Shown here piece after piece: positions 11,831-22,885 of a stretch of DNA of 64,000 nt (its first letter is position 1; every line of letters begins with the position of its first letter). Below the pieces are notes generated by a model that did not search any database, was not told the DNA's origin, and worked only from the letters and a program-made list of their open reading frames with translations. A program made the translations under genes and the position numbers. Source of the DNA: Neonectria sp. B-13 (Eukaryota; Ascomycota; Sordariomycetes; Hypocreales; Nectriaceae); NCBI GenBank assembly GCA_002682825.1, contig NOKP01000044.1:63291-127290 (forward strand). Reading direction: 5' to 3'.

Positions 11831-12595
11831 AGGCAGCACGACAAACTACAAGATGTTGCGATGTACTTGACGTATTATTCAAGACACAGGTGGCAAAAAG
11901 TGGCTAGCCGCTCCAAGTTTCCTTTCCAGGGCGTGATGCCGATTGACCCAGCCAATGCGACACCGAGATCGGAGAAAATGACCATGTGCAGGTTCGTACC
12001 GACGACTAAATGCCGTTACGTAGACAGCAGAATATAATAATCGGTTTCTAGGATGATAGAAACGTCACAGCGCATCTCCCTTCTCGGCCGGTCCGGCAAG
12101 TTTCTCGCGATGACAAGGGAAAGGCGCGCCCAAGGCTTGTCAAGTAGAACTGTGTGGGTGTGAAGCGGATATAGGCTGTTTAAAAGTGAGTGCCGGGAGA
12201 CAATCCTAAAAGCACTAGCCCATTCGCATAGGCTCGGCTTTCCAAACTACCCTACGGATAACAAGATAAGATCTTTATGCTCAACTACAAGCGACCCGGG
12301 ATGCAATCCGGCGCAAGGCCAAGCCCCGGGCCGAAGTAACGGGAACGATAGGCCGCTGAACACTAGTCAGGAAGCACTGACGAACTGGCCCGGTGCTGTG
12401 TGAGTGTGTGCTGCGGACGGAGACACACCACCGGGCCACCCGGCATTGAAGTCCCGGCTCTCATATGGCCGGCTCAATATTGATGATTGTGACCACATCG
12501 CCAGTTCTACAACATCAGTTCGAATTGGAAAACACATTTCGCAAGCCGATAGCCTTCCTGATATCCACACGATCCTGCGTCGCATCGAATCAGAC
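11831..12595. other. intergenic, promoter side of the Zn2Cys6 gene
   Basis: About 770 bp. An open frame enters the regulator gene from a GTG at 12404 without an ATG, so the true start could lie further upstream behind an unseen intron. Nothing else is supportable. Confidence 0.5.
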
Positions 12596-15143
12596 ATGCT
12601 CGGCCATACCAAGGCAAAGGCCATTTCCGAAGACCGGCTCGCTGCCTCTTCTCGGACCTCGCAAACAAGACCACGCGACTCTGGTGGAGGCACGAAACGA
12701 GCAGCACGAGCGTAAGAATCGAATAAACACCTTCAATAAAATCGCACGAAATAGCTCACGACTTTCAGATGTGACGACTGCCGAAGACTGAAGGAAAAGT
12801 GCAATGGCGGCGCCCCTTGCGATCGATGCCAGAAATTCGGCAACAAATGCAAGTTCAGCGATTCTTTCAAAAGACCACGAATCATGCGCCAAGAATCAGA
12901 TGAGCAGGCCGCTGCAGAGCCCTCGGTTGTCCGACCTGACCCGATGACCTTTTTCGAGGTGGAGAGGGTTCGCGCCTTGGAACACATCGTGCACTACTTC
13001 ACTGGCATCGAGGATTGCACTAAAAGCAATCTTCAGCAAGTGATTGCAACATTCCAGTCTGAAGGGACGACCCGGCCGGATCCGCTTCAACCCGGGCCAA
13101 CGAAATGCGATAAGCCGGAGGCTCCCAGCAATGTGGTTTCCATGGCATCCATATCAGCTAGCACAGTTGGTACGTGGCGTGGAGAATCTCGTAGGTGTCC
13201 TGCAATCCGTCTACAGCGACCAAGCTGATGTGCATCAAGCAGCTGGGGAGTTTTCGCATCTAGACTTCTCTCGCCGAATCCAACAGAAGGTCGAAGGCTA
13301 CGTTGATAAACCTCCAAAGGATGTGAGAACCCGTCATGCTATGCTATGGCTATACATTTCGACGTGACTGATGAGGAGCTTACTTTTATAGGCTTCCAAA
13401 CTTTACGCTACTGGAGACGGGCTGGTACCTATAGAACATTTGCTTTCGCGGGATTCGGTTGTGTATGACGCAGTCTCTCTTTTTCCTCCTGCTGATACCA
13501 CATTTCTTCTGCTTGATGTCTTCTTCGAATTCGCACAAACCAACTACTTTTATGTCGACGAGGAAACCCTACGCCAAGAGCTCACTCGGTTCTACTCATC
13601 CTCTACACGCTTAGGAATTAACGATGCACCTTGGGTCTGCACCGCACTGATGGTGTTTGCCGTTGGCACTCAATTCGCACATTTAACGCCGAGTTCATCC
13701 CGGTTCCGAGAGCGGCGACAAACGAGTATAGAAACTCGAATTGTGAGCCTAACAATAGATGACACGCTCGCATCGGCATTCTATCGCAAAGCTTGCAGCT
13801 TGATTCCGGATGTCTTGGCAATAGCATCTCTAGAAAGCGTCCAAGCCTTCCTCTTGCTTGGCATCTACACGCTTCCTTTCGACCCCGCCGGATTGGCATG
13901 TAACTACTTGGGAATCGCTGTTAAGCTAGCCACCCAAAACGGCATGCAACAGAAGTATTATCACGGAAACCTTGGACCCTTCAAGATCGAGTTCCGCAAG
14001 AGAATTTGGTGGACTGCATATATGCTAGAGAGGCTCGTATAGCCCTAGACCGTTGGAAAGATGATGTTCCTAACAAATGGTAGACGAATCTGCATCTTGC
14101 ATGGTAGACCGGTATCAATTGCCCGTTTAGATATCGATGCGTACTTACCAACAGATCTTCTCGGTCTACTGCCCACAGGACGAACAAACACATTTGAGAA
14201 TAACGTTGCCGTTATGAGGCTCACGGACATCATGGAAGAGGCTAGAGATAAGATGTAGGGTTGTCTCGATTTCCAAAGTTCGACGGCTTGACTGATGAAC
14301 TTTAGATTGATACTGAGGAATGCAGACAAGACCCGACGCGGCAGTCCATGGCAGCATTTACTGAAGCTCAAAGAGCGTTTGGCAAGCTACTGGGAAAGTC
14401 TTCCCCAAGACACAGTTTGCAGAGATTTGGTTCCTGAGAAGCCACTGTTTCGCTCCAACATCCACCTCGCCTTGACATATCATCTCGTCCACATTTTTAT
14501 AGGTCGATCTTTTATCTTCGAGGAGACTGGACTCAGAGCTGGGGAATCTGGTACTTCTGGATGGCCAAGAGTACGAGATGGGCTGATCGAAGATTGCGTG
14601 AGCAGTGCCATGTCGACGATTGACCTCTGCCAGCTGCTGCAGGACGAGGCGGGGCTTTCGAAATCATCTTACACTGAGTTTACGTCTTGCTACGCCGCAG
14701 TTTTAGCTATTGTAGGAAAGAGAATCTTGACAACGAGCCCAAAGCTGGAAGATGCCAGCAGAAGGGGCCTGGAATTGCTGAAGAATATGTCAGCCGGTAT
14801 TTTCTCCAAGGGTAGCGAGAAACGAGGATTGGAGATCTTGGAGATGGCCGTTCAGAAGCTCGACGGAAATAATAGAGAGAACTTAGCCGCGCCGAACGAG
14901 AATGGGTATGCGGAATTTCGGAACTGGGTGGCCATGCAGCAAATTGTGCCGAGGGAAACGCCGCTGTTACCCAGGCAGGACTATAGTGTTCCTCTCATCG
15001 GCGGTGGAACGGGAGACGCTACAAAAGTTGTTACGATGCCGAACAGAAACGCAAATGGCATCCCTGGCTTCAACGTGTCGACACTAGGTGAGCTAGGGTC
15101 GTTGCCAGGTTTGGATGAGTGGTTCGTTGGTGGGTTTACCTAA
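12596..15143 (+). CDS. Zn2Cys6 transcription factor with fungal_trans domain
   Basis: Exon 1 is 12596-12711. Intron 12712-12768 splits the binuclear cluster, a common position. Exon 2 from 12769 completes CDDCRRLKEKC...CDRC...C (Cys40, 43, 50, 56, 59, 66), followed by a linker. Introns 13323-13391 and 14255-14305 are in phase. The fungal_trans regulatory region runs from YATGDGLVP through FRKRIWWTAYMLERR, ILHGRPVSI and a C-terminal acidic tail. Two irregularities exist. The junction at 14033-14083 only keeps frame as a GC-AG intron (51 nt, branch CTAAC). Between about 13040 and 13190 the frame must change once, by an unresolved intron or by a one-base lesion. The gene lies directly upstream of the P450 on the same strand and may regulate it. 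The start codon is provisional. Confidence 0.75.
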
Positions 15144-15326
15144 GTCATGTCCTCCCTTCATAGGACGATAAATCCAGCGAATTTTATTGTATTTCTTGGA
15201 TATTTCATTTATTCTGGGCAGCTTGCGTACCATGCGTACTTACTCGAAAGAACAACATTTGTTAAGGTCGAGTGGGCTTTGGGATGAAGCCAGGCCAAGA
15301 AACTCCCAGATGATATCTGCTCGACC

Positions 15327-15360
15327 CCTGGAGGTTGTCGGTCCTCAGACAACCTCCAGG
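15327..15360. repeat. perfect 13-bp inverted repeat (hairpin)
   Basis: CCTGGAGGTTGTC at 15327-15339, an 8-nt spacer, and its exact reverse complement at 15348-15360. It lies 184 bp after the regulator stop and 258 bp before the P450 ATG. It could be a 3' end structure, a regulator binding site or a miniature element remnant; the sequence does not decide. Confidence 0.7.
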
Positions 15361-15467
15361 CCATTTCGTATACGTGTATCCGTACTAACCCGTTTTCCCT
15401 GCTAAATTAGAGGAGGGTTCCGGTTAAATTACAGCTTGACCCCTTATTAGGGTCACCGGGCCCCGTT

Positions 15468-15497
15468 ACTACGTAGTACTACGTCGTACCACGTAGT
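15468..15497. promoter_or_regulatory. palindromic ACTACGTAGT cluster upstream of the P450
   Basis: The 10-bp palindrome ACTACGTAGT (15468-15477) is followed by ACTACG and ACGTAGT half-sites up to 15497, ending about 120 bp upstream of the P450 ATG. Spacing and symmetry fit an operator for a dimeric regulator; this is inference only. Confidence 0.35.
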
Positions 15498-15617
15498 AGC
15501 GCTTACCATTTTGGAGCCAATTACCGAGTAGCCATCAGCGAGATAAGCACCTTGGCACCCCGCCGAAACTTTGCACCGTTGGAAGTTGACCCTGCTTTTG
15601 TACGCATCACCGCGACC

Positions 15618-17457
15618 ATGGACGGCACAGCTGTCGTAGACGCAGCATCGTACTGGAGGATTCCGATCCTCTTGGCCCTGCTGTTTCTTCTGACGTACGT
15701 CTATACGGCATCGGGTAACAAGACATGCCGCAATAATGGGATCCCTACATCGCCACCACAGGTCCCCTACTGGATTCCAGGCATCGGCAACACCTTCGGC
15801 TTCGCCTTTGACACAGAGAGCTTCCTATCATCCATCATGTAATAATCCAACGAAAATGTACCACTCAGGAAATACGAATCGCAGCTGATGTCTCCAGTAA
15901 AAACTTCGGCAACATCCCCTTGCGAATGTCCATTGGCGGCGAACCCATGTACTTTATTCCCCACGGCGCGCCCATCCTCGACCTCTTCAAAGCATCCCGC
16001 CACTTAACCACAAAGTCCCTCGCAGTCATGACTGTTCGCGACGCATTCGGCTGCCCTCCCTCGGACTTGGACGTCTTTGTCGCCGACGACTCCGGCACAG
16101 ATGCCAAGCCGCTGCCCGGCTGGGAGCACATCGACCCTGCACATCGATTCCACTTCACACAGCATCGGGACTTGCATGCCCTATTGACTGGGAGCTCACT
16201 GAGGGCCATGACGGAAAAGTTTGTCGAGGTCTACTCCGAGAGGATTGAAAAGGATACGCGGTTCAAAGAGGAAGAGTGGACAGAGGTGGATGATCTATAT
16301 GGCGTTTTGAAAGACAGTCTCATCCGCGCTGCATTACAGGCATTATGCGGGGAGAAGTTCCTGGAGCTTTCTCCCACGTTTCCAGACGATTTCTGGGCCT
16401 TTGATTATCACCTTCCGAATCTGTTCAAGAGGTTGCCCAAGTGGCTAGTTCCAAAGAGCTACCGTGCTAGAGATAACGCATTGGAGGGAGTGTTGCGATA
16501 CCATGAGTATGGGAGGCAACAGATGGACTTCTTGGATCAGGCAGTATTGAAACAGGATTGGACGCCAAAGTTTGGGGCAAGGCTTATGAGCGCAAGACAA
16601 AAGATGTTCTCGACGACGGGGTTCAGTCCAAGGGGCGCTGCAGCTTTGGACCTGGGCATGTTGTGGGCGTGAGTTCCTCTTACCCTCTAGAAACCATCTT
16701 GAATCTGACAGTGCACAGGGTCAACGCGAATGCTATTCCCGCCGCTATGTGGATGCTACTGGGTATCCTCCTAGACGACAACATCAAAGCCCGCGTCATG
16801 GCCGAGATGGAACCCGCGTTTCACGAGAAGTCGATCTCCTTTGACATCGACAGACTCTGTTCAGGACCCCTGCTTAATTCCATTTACTGCGAGACTCTTC
16901 GTGTTCGGGTCGCAGCGCCTGTGGGGCGAGCATCACTGATTCCTGATCTGCAGTTTGGGAAATGGCGATTAAAGAAGGGCGTAGGCATGCTGTCAACATC
17001 GTGGGTGGGAGGTCATGATCAAGACTTTTGGAATACCGGACATGCTCTGCCTGATGGATCCACAGAGCATCCGGTTGACTCTTTTTGGGCGGAAAGGTTT
17101 CTTCAGTATAAAGACGAGCCGACAACTGGACCGATTCGGATGTCCGGCACCGGCACTGCGACTTCGGGAAAGACTCCAGAACGCGCATCGGAAGATGATA
17201 AAAATGCACGACTGGTTACAGAGGGCTTGCAGGCATACTGGTATCCGTATGGTGGCGGCACCAAGATGTGTCCTGGTCGGTTTTTTGCCAAGCAAGAGCT
17301 GATGGCTGGAGTTGCAGTTGTGCTTCGAGCTTTCGAGATCGAGTTGCTTGACCCCAAGGCTGCTGGACAGACGGTGCCAAACATGGACTATTTTCCCTTT
17401 GGAACTATTCCTCCGAAAGGGAAAATTGCAGCGCGGATCCGACGACGCAAGTTGTAG
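15618..17457 (+). CDS. cytochrome P450 of the oxysterol 7-alpha-hydroxylase/prostacyclin synthase-like (CYP7/8) type
   Basis: Exons are 15618-15838, 15898-16668 and 16719-17457, totalling 577 codons (576 aa). There is an N-terminal membrane anchor (IPILLALLFLLTYVY, about residues 15-30) followed by a proline-rich hinge (PTSPPQVPYWIPGIG). The I-helix reads NANAIPAAMW (about 333-342), the pattern of fungal CYP7/8-like enzymes, in place of the usual AGxDTT. The K-helix ExxR is in YCETLRVR, and the heme loop YGGGTKMCPGRFF puts the axial ligand at Cys515. It is probably an ER-bound monooxygenase needing NADPH-P450 reductase, acting on a hydrophobic substrate that cannot be named. It sits between a Zn2Cys6 regulator and a HAD hydrolase. 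Introns of 59 and 50 nt are both in phase. The start is chosen at the ATG just before the anchor; an upstream in-frame non-ATG extension is not needed. Confidence 0.92.
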
Positions 17458-17933
17458 AGCGCATCCCAAGCATAGACCCTTTTTGAAGCCTCAGGAAAAT
17501 CAAAGCTGGTTCCGATGGTTCCGAAAATGTTACTAGAGATGAGGAAATGGGGAAAGAAAGTGGCTTAGTCGTCAAACAACGAATTCGCATAATAGCCATA
17601 AACATGGACTCACTTCCATTGCCAGAACTTCACATCCAAAGGGCTTAGATACGAGAGTGTGTTCGGAACTTAGCCCGGGAAGTACCTATTCTGGTTAGGT
17701 TGGGTATTATGGAACGTGATAATTAGGTAAAAATAGAAGGCCATGGCTTAGCATCGCATTGAACTTGCATTGCATATGCGAACTGGTCCACCCTTCCTTC
17801 AGCCACTGTGGGGTGGTCACTATTGCGTCAGTTGAGTCCATTGCATCCTCGAGCTCTTGATTTGGTTGAACAAATTAGCACTATTTAATCTGGCTTTCAT
17901 GCTTCTTCGAGACACGTATCTACCATTGCTTAG
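17458..17933. other. convergent intergenic spacer
   Basis: 476 bp between the convergent P450 and HAD genes. No gene seen. Confidence 0.6.
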
Positions 17934-18671
17934 CTACTTTGTGCTTTCCTTCTTCCCCTCGAGTTCCTTCTCCAGCGCATCGGCCATATCCCTCAGAGTA
18001 TCAAACTTCCAGTCGTAAACCGCATTGTCTCTGTTTCCCATGATTGCACCCGGCCTGACAATCCAACTAGACCGAATACCCTGTTTCTTAGCTGGCTGGT
18101 GGTCGTGGAACTGGCTCTGAGCAGTCTGAAGCACTTCGGCCTTCTTGACACCAAACTTCGCCTCCACCTCTTGCAGCATGTGTTCGAAGTTCTTCGGATC
18201 GGGTTTGTAGCTGCCGACGTCTTGTGCAGTGATGATAAGATCGAATGGAACCCCAGCCAAGGGGCCAGCATTAGTTGCGGTAAAGGAACCGAGGTCGACA
18301 TTGGAGAGTACCACAAGCTTGTAGAACTTGCCCAGACGTCGCAGCGCATCCACAGTATCAGGGAATGCCGGCCATGTTCCCACAGATTCGCCAAATGCCT
18401 TGTCTTGCTCGATGGTTGGCGTGGGAAGTCCGAGGCGAGTTGCCACGTGCGGGTGAATCGTGGTGAGTAGGTCGGCATACTTCATGTCGGGTGTCTTGTC
18501 CTGCTGCGTCCGCTCAAGCTCGTGGTATACGGTCAAGAGGTGTTCTCTGGAGAAGTCTGCGCCATTTGCCTCCAGCAATGGCTTCAATCCTGTCAGAACG
18601 CCCGATTCCCAGTCAATCAGGGTGCCGTAAACGTCAAATGACAGGAGGCGGTAGTTTGATAGACGATCCAT
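17934..18671 (-). CDS. HAD-superfamily hydrolase, 2-haloacid dehalogenase type
   Basis: Single exon, 245 aa, a normal length for type II haloacid dehalogenase-like proteins (about 220-250). Motif I is SFDVYGTLIDWESG with nucleophile Asp13. Motif II is VVLSNVD. The motif III lysine is in SYKPDPKNF. The C-terminal region has GIRSSWIVRPGAI in place of the usual acidic motif IV, followed by a Lys-rich tail. The protein should be soluble with a Rossmann core and a helical cap (about residues 20-95). Substrates of fungal members are mostly unknown and phosphatase or dehalogenase activity cannot be told apart. It is convergent with the P450, so a shared detoxification role is possible but unproven. 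Confidence 0.9.
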   Translation of the reverse strand: MDRLSNYRLLSFDVYGTLIDWESGVLTGLKPLLEANGADFSREHLLTVYHELERTQQDKTPDMKYADLLTTIHPHVATRLGLPTPTIEQDKAFGESVGTWPAFPDTVDALRRLGKFYKLVVLSNVDLGSFTATNAGPLAGVPFDLIITAQDVGSYKPDPKNFEHMLQEVEAKFGVKKAEVLQTAQSQFHDHQPAKKQGIRSSWIVRPGAIMGNRDNAVYDWKFDTLRDMADALEKELEGKKESTK

Positions 18672-19993
18672 TTTGTGGTGAGAGGAGGGAGGCTTGATAT
18701 TCAGTTAAAGCAGTCTGGTTCGATGGTATAGGCCTGCTCTTTGACCCATTAAGTATACGAACACTTTGACTATGTCGCCTCGCTGCTTTGAGATAGGTGT
18801 AAGACCTGATGTAGATGGAAGGCGCGTAAAGATGATCGACCGTTAAGCCGTGACTAGGCGACGACCCGGCCGGCCCGGGATGCCATCTCCCAATGTTAGC
18901 CTGGAAGGTTATCAGCAGCACAAATCCTAGACAATCTTGCCGGGATCGCCGGATTAGTTAGTTCCCGGGATATCATTCCGGTTTCGGCCAGTCAATATAG
19001 TTTGCACCTGGACGTTCCTCTCAGTTGCCGGTTTATGGATATCTGTCTCCGTGATGAATGCTGGAGATGTATTTCCGCACACTGTGCTTCGCGACCGTGG
19101 TACTGCCGCCAGACTAAGTACACCACTTTCTTCGCAGGTGAGCTACCCTAGACTACATATCGGTTTGCAAGTTTTACACAATTGGTTTTCCGAGTAGGTG
19201 CGAAGATGCAGTTTTTAGCTTGTATCAAGTATTGTTGTTTCTGTCTCGGTTTGGCTATGTCTCGCGATGCCTAAAGTTCAAGTCGTGATTGACTGGCGGG
19301 AGAGATGGGCCGTTGTTGAACAGCTGTGTGCTCGGGTTCTAAACCTCTTTTAAAAAAAAACGAGGAGTTTGGTTATCAGCCACGTAGTCAAACGTGCGTT
19401 CAGCAACCAGACGTCTTGGCTTCCGTCGGCTACTCCAGTCCTAGTGAGTAGATTGTAACGAAATCCGAGGTCGAATTCTACAGCCTTGTCAATTTCTTGC
19501 ATATCCTCTCACAATATCCACGTGCTCAGTCTAGAGGTTCTTCAAGCTGTTTCGGATCGAGAGATTAAGAATCGCGTGCCCTTTCCGGAACGGGCTGCTG
19601 CAGCTAACATGGTTAATTTGCAAGATCTTACCCCCATCTTGATATATCGACTAGAAATGTAGTGTGGCGATATATCGCTTAGGGAATGCACTGAGAAGAC
19701 TACAAGTGAATCATGTTCACCATGCAAGGCTCTGTGACTGCTTGGCTGCCTTTAGTACTAAGCTACCCTTAGTCGCTTAACTGCCTTCGATTATACAAGG
19801 CAGTAGGTCGATCAAGACATACTTCAATGGACTTGTAACATGTTCTCTATTTGGAACTATATAGTTGGCTATAATGGTGCTATTTACTGGTAGTTTCTAT
19901 CACGGTACAATTGACAGTAGGGTTTCTAGATGTCACTCAGGCTTATATTTCGGCGAATCACGCTTTGAGGCTGACGCAATCAATACGTAGACA
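18672..19993. other. intergenic, no gene seen
   Basis: 1.3 kb between the HAD gene promoter and the 3' end of the peptidase gene. It includes an A9 run near 19353. No supportable coding frame. Confidence 0.6.
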
Positions 19994-21389
19994 TTACAGG
20001 TACGAGGCCTCCACCAAGAAGCCGAGTGTGAGCTTAGTATGGCGGAGGATAGCGGTCCACTGAATCTTATCATATGACTGAACAACCATTAGTGAGATAT
20101 TTTATGTACATTCGCCGTCTTAACTCACATCGTTTGCGGTGTGGATGTATGGGTTCGATGAGGAGAAAACGTCTTCGCAGACGAATGCGGCAGCTGCAAA
20201 AGTGGGTAAGCATATTACTTGAATATGGTGTCAACGGTACCTACGGAATCCATTTGACCGAGCGCTTCCGTGGTCGGAGCAGGCGTATCCGCATGTGGAG
20301 GTTGCTGGAGTCGCTCCGGTATACTGAGTAGCGATAAGTCGAACATAAGCTGTCAACGCCGAGTCGACATAGTCGGTGTACACTGCAACCTTGTTGTTGG
20401 GCGAGTATCCCGCCATATCCTGGTTAAGGAAAGCCAGCACGGTCTTTCCAGTTGACTTGTAGTTAGAGTAGACTCCCTGAGAGCCCAAGAGGCCGCCTTC
20501 TTCGCCAGCATAAAAGTGAAATTCCAGCGTGTTTTCGGGTTTAAACCCAGATTTAGCCAGTACTCGAAGCGCCTCGAGGACAACGCTGGATCCAGAAGCA
20601 TTGTCATCAGCTCCAGGGCTGCGGGCGGAGGAGGAACCAGCAGTGGAATCGAAGTGAGCACCGACAATAACTGCAAACAGCCGAAATTAGTTGGCATCCA
20701 GATATGGCAGCTGAGACGTACTTACCCAGTTCAGCACTTTGTCCAGGAATTCTGGCAATAATTGACGGCTGATTGAATGAGTGGGCAAATTGAGTGACGA
20801 CGATGGCTGAGTTGACAGAAGCCACACTTTTGACCTGGTTGAAAAGCCAGGTCGAAGCTTGTGTTCCGTACGTGGATCGGTAATGGCGGTTGTAGAAGCT
20901 TTCGAGAGTCAGCATCCAAGAACGTCATAGCATGTCTTTGATGGCACTTACTCTGTTAGACTTTTTGCCCAGCTTTGAGGCCCAGTAGTGCTAGCCTCAG
21001 CAATCAAAGCATTGGCTTCGACAGTGTGGCTCAGCACAGTAGGGTATGTCACAGCACGGCGTGTAATACTAGACGTATCCGAGGGTGGCACCGAGAGAAT
21101 CGACAAGACTTCATCGTCCTACACCCAGGTTGATACCGATTAGTTGGTACTCGTGATGTATTCCGGACTGACTTACTGTGATGTCGGTAATGTCAAAGAA
21201 GCCGATGCCCTTCGAAGTGTACAACTCAAACTTCTCTTCTTCAGTAACCCATGTTCCAGGGTCCTCCTCCGATGTCTTGATTAGACGAAGCAAGGTGTTC
21301 GCTTGAGCATCTGCATGCTTTGTTGGCGCCGAGAGTATCAGCTGGCAAGACGCGAGAAGAGCGAGCAAAGTGGATCGAACGAAAACCAT
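19994..21389 (-). CDS. secreted M28 metallo-aminopeptidase (leucine aminopeptidase LAP1-like)
   Basis: Six exons on the minus strand: 21177-21389, 20952-21118, 20726-20898, 20245-20670, 20129-20193 and 19994-20077. Introns are 51-58 nt and all in phase, giving 375 aa. The signal peptide (MVFVRSTLLALLASCQLILSA) is followed by a propeptide-like region. The di-zinc site of family M28 is complete: GAHFDS (His190), GADDNASG (Asp207), the catalytic Glu pair in YAGEEGG (Glu241, Glu242), NQDMAGY (Asp269) and CSDHGS (His318). Two cysteines (311, 315) fit the conserved disulphide. It should remove N-terminal residues from peptides outside the cell. The last two exons (ending SYLSS-type FLVEASYL tail) are short but match the expected C-terminal helix. 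A TATA-like element lies about 80 bp upstream. Confidence 0.93.
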
Positions 21390-22885
21390 GATGAGCAGGA
21401 TATGAACTTGCAATACAATTTGAGGAATTGATTAGTAGGTATACGAAATGAAGGTGCAGATGGTTCTTATATGCTGACAGGAATTTGTGCCTCGAACTTT
21501 TGTAAGTCGTGATCAGGTGTGTCGTGCGATTCCATCATCTCGGGCTTCCTACTTTGGCTACCGATAAGGTGAAAAATAACGTTTGGAACAAAAGTACATC
21601 GACTTTGTGGGCTAACGTAACATTGTATCGGAGGTGTGATGAATAAGTGGAAGGTGATCGGAGCTCGACTAATTGCCAAGGCTTGATGTGATTTTTAAAC
21701 TACTGAATATGGACAAGGGTGTGTTTGTTGTACACCCCGCATCGCTAGAGACGGAAGGTCAGTCAGTATCTATGCCAATGCGAGCTTAAAATCCAATGCC
21801 GAGACTATATAACACTTCACGAATAATACGCGAACGCATGCTGCTTGCTATTGGCTTGGTCGTTAGTAACCTAGAATGCACCATGTCGGAAGATGTGAAG
21901 CAGAGGAAGCGTGGGCGTCTAGAGAGCGAATAATTGCTCACGGCTGATAATACCTGCCCAAAAGAGGTTATTGAAGGTTTTCAAAGGTTCTTAGGCCCTT
22001 TTACAACAGCGAGCTGCTTTGAAGAAGCCATTGTGGTCTTGTATGAGTGGCTATTGGTCCACAAGGGGCAGGTGTGTCCAAAGATGGCCAGGATGCATGA
22101 TGCATCTCACCCCATCGGACAACAGAGCCAAAGACGTATAGCCCGGATTTTTACCAAGGCTTTTCTACTACCAGGAACCTCTGGATCCCACGGTGCGTGT
22201 TCCGGACGAGGATGGGGGCCACTCCTGGATTAATGAGGCAACATCGGGCATTCGCTGGCATCGTCAACCCTGACCGCTCCGCCCGTCTGTCGATCCCTGG
22301 CCCCACAATCAGACTGAGGAACGTGCTTAGTTAACGTGCAATAGGACCATTCCGCTCAAAACGAGGGAGAAAAGCTGACCAATCCTGAATATCAGTTGGT
22401 CTTGCCATTGGGCTGGTGCACATCCACTAGATTGGCAAGAAGTGAAAGAAGAATTGGCATGATATGAGGTACGCATTGCCTTTTGTGCAATCTTGGAAGC
22501 ATTTGATCAGAGATTCTGTAGACCCTATGCTGATAAACAGTCCCCTTGTGTATACAAACGGACGTCGAAGTCGGCAAATAGTAGGAGAGTATGGTCGGGC
22601 AGGTGATTAAACCAACATACCCAATACTACGAGTACTCCGTAAACGTAAGCATATGCAACAACCCATACATACTCCCCATTGCGTTATTTTTGGATTATG
22701 CGATAAGCCATATTTGCCCTAAGAATTTGACTGAGCTGAAACGTCAGCTTAGTCTCTCCTCTTGAACACATCACGTCAAGTCATTGAAAGTCAAGCTGTT
22801 TCGCATAGCAGTTGGATAGCCACTGTCAAAAAGAGGAACGCTTTTGTTCAACTACAACCATACGGATTGGCAGGACACCCTCGTT
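21390..22885. other. divergent promoter region, no gene seen
   Basis: 1.5 kb between divergent peptidase and HET genes. A 99-codon plus-strand frame at 21934-22233 has a few helix-like stretches but no ATG, domain or splice partner. I leave it unannotated. Confidence 0.5.
21466..21472 (-). promoter_or_regulatory. TATA-like element of the M28 peptidase gene
   Basis: Reads ATATAAG on the minus strand, about 77 bp upstream of the ATG at 21389. Assigned by position and composition only. Confidence 0.35.

Larger units (their letters stand above)
15144..15617. other. intergenic between regulator and P450
   Basis: 474 bp holding a perfect hairpin (15327-15360) and palindromic repeats (15468-15497), described separately. 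No coding frame. Confidence 0.6.
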
